A program made the translations under genes and the position numbers. From contig CAYIAN010000035.1 in assembly GCA_964361435.1 (NCBI GenBank), forward strand, positions 1 to 5,577: a stretch of 5,577 bases of DNA, given 5' to 3'. Positions 5,557-5,577 of this stretch are shown piece after piece. The notes under the pieces are model-generated. The model worked only from the letters and a program-made list of their open reading frames with translations. It did no database searches and was not told where the DNA came from. Origin of the DNA: GWA2-46-10 sp964361435 (GTDB lineage Bacteria > Patescibacteriota > Minisyncoccia > UBA6257 > Colwellbacteraceae). Position 1 is the stretch's first letter. Each line of letters opens with the position of its first letter.

Positions 5557-5577
5557 TCTCGGGGCATGGATTGGACG

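Noticed and set aside
5541..5577. Possible 3' end of an upstream gene on the minus strand, or a divergent plus-strand gene starting at ATG 5566
   Set aside because: Two minus-strand frames stay open from the edge to a TAA within this stretch and the third remains open past it, and the plus-strand ATG leaves only four codons. With 37 bases no frame can be recognised or preferred.

Overview
The window is a compact, one-directional gene block. All six recognisable genes are on the minus strand, so transcription runs from the right end to the left end. In transcription order they are: a membrane-anchored VanY-type D,D-carboxypeptidase (5537-4635), a small anchored cupredoxin-like protein (4598-4143), D-alanine-D-alanine ligase ddl (4119-3151), DNA primase dnaG (3154-1430), the primary sigma factor rpoD (1449-136), and the first 45 codons of alanyl-tRNA synthetase alaS (136-1, cut by the window edge). 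No tRNA, rRNA, CRISPR array, insertion sequence or convincing intrinsic terminator was seen.

Spacing is very tight. The gaps are 36 and 23 bases before the cupredoxin and ddl genes. After that the genes overlap by 4 bases (ddl/dnaG, ATGA), 20 bases (dnaG/rpoD, different frames) and 1 base (rpoD/alaS, TAATG). This suggests one polycistronic unit with translational coupling. None of the six starts has a strong Shine-Dalgarno sequence. The best promoter-like signal is a perfect TATAAT near 5529-5534 at the head of the unit, but its -35 region is weak.

The organism is a bacterium using TGA as a stop codon (ddl and the carboxypeptidase both end in TGA). Several features point to the Candidate Phyla Radiation (Patescibacteria): compact overlapping genes, weak Shine-Dalgarno sites, a primase with VEGQMD instead of the usual VEGYxD, a WPAS/HPTH/YHNH cupredoxin, and a sigma factor with a long lysine-rich tail. 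This assignment rests on remembered family patterns and is an inference, not a proven placement.

Functionally the block joins peptidoglycan chemistry to the core information machinery. Ddl makes the D-Ala-D-Ala dipeptide and the carboxypeptidase would trim terminal D-Ala. The classical bacterial dnaG-rpoD pair follows (replication priming and housekeeping transcription), then alaS, which charges tRNA with alanine. The most notable points are the histone-like basic tail on the sigma factor, the cupredoxin that lacks the normal Cys-His-Met copper ligands but has a His-rich alternative and a Cys pair, and two substitutions at conserved active-site positions in Ddl. No wholly new multi-gene system is evident.
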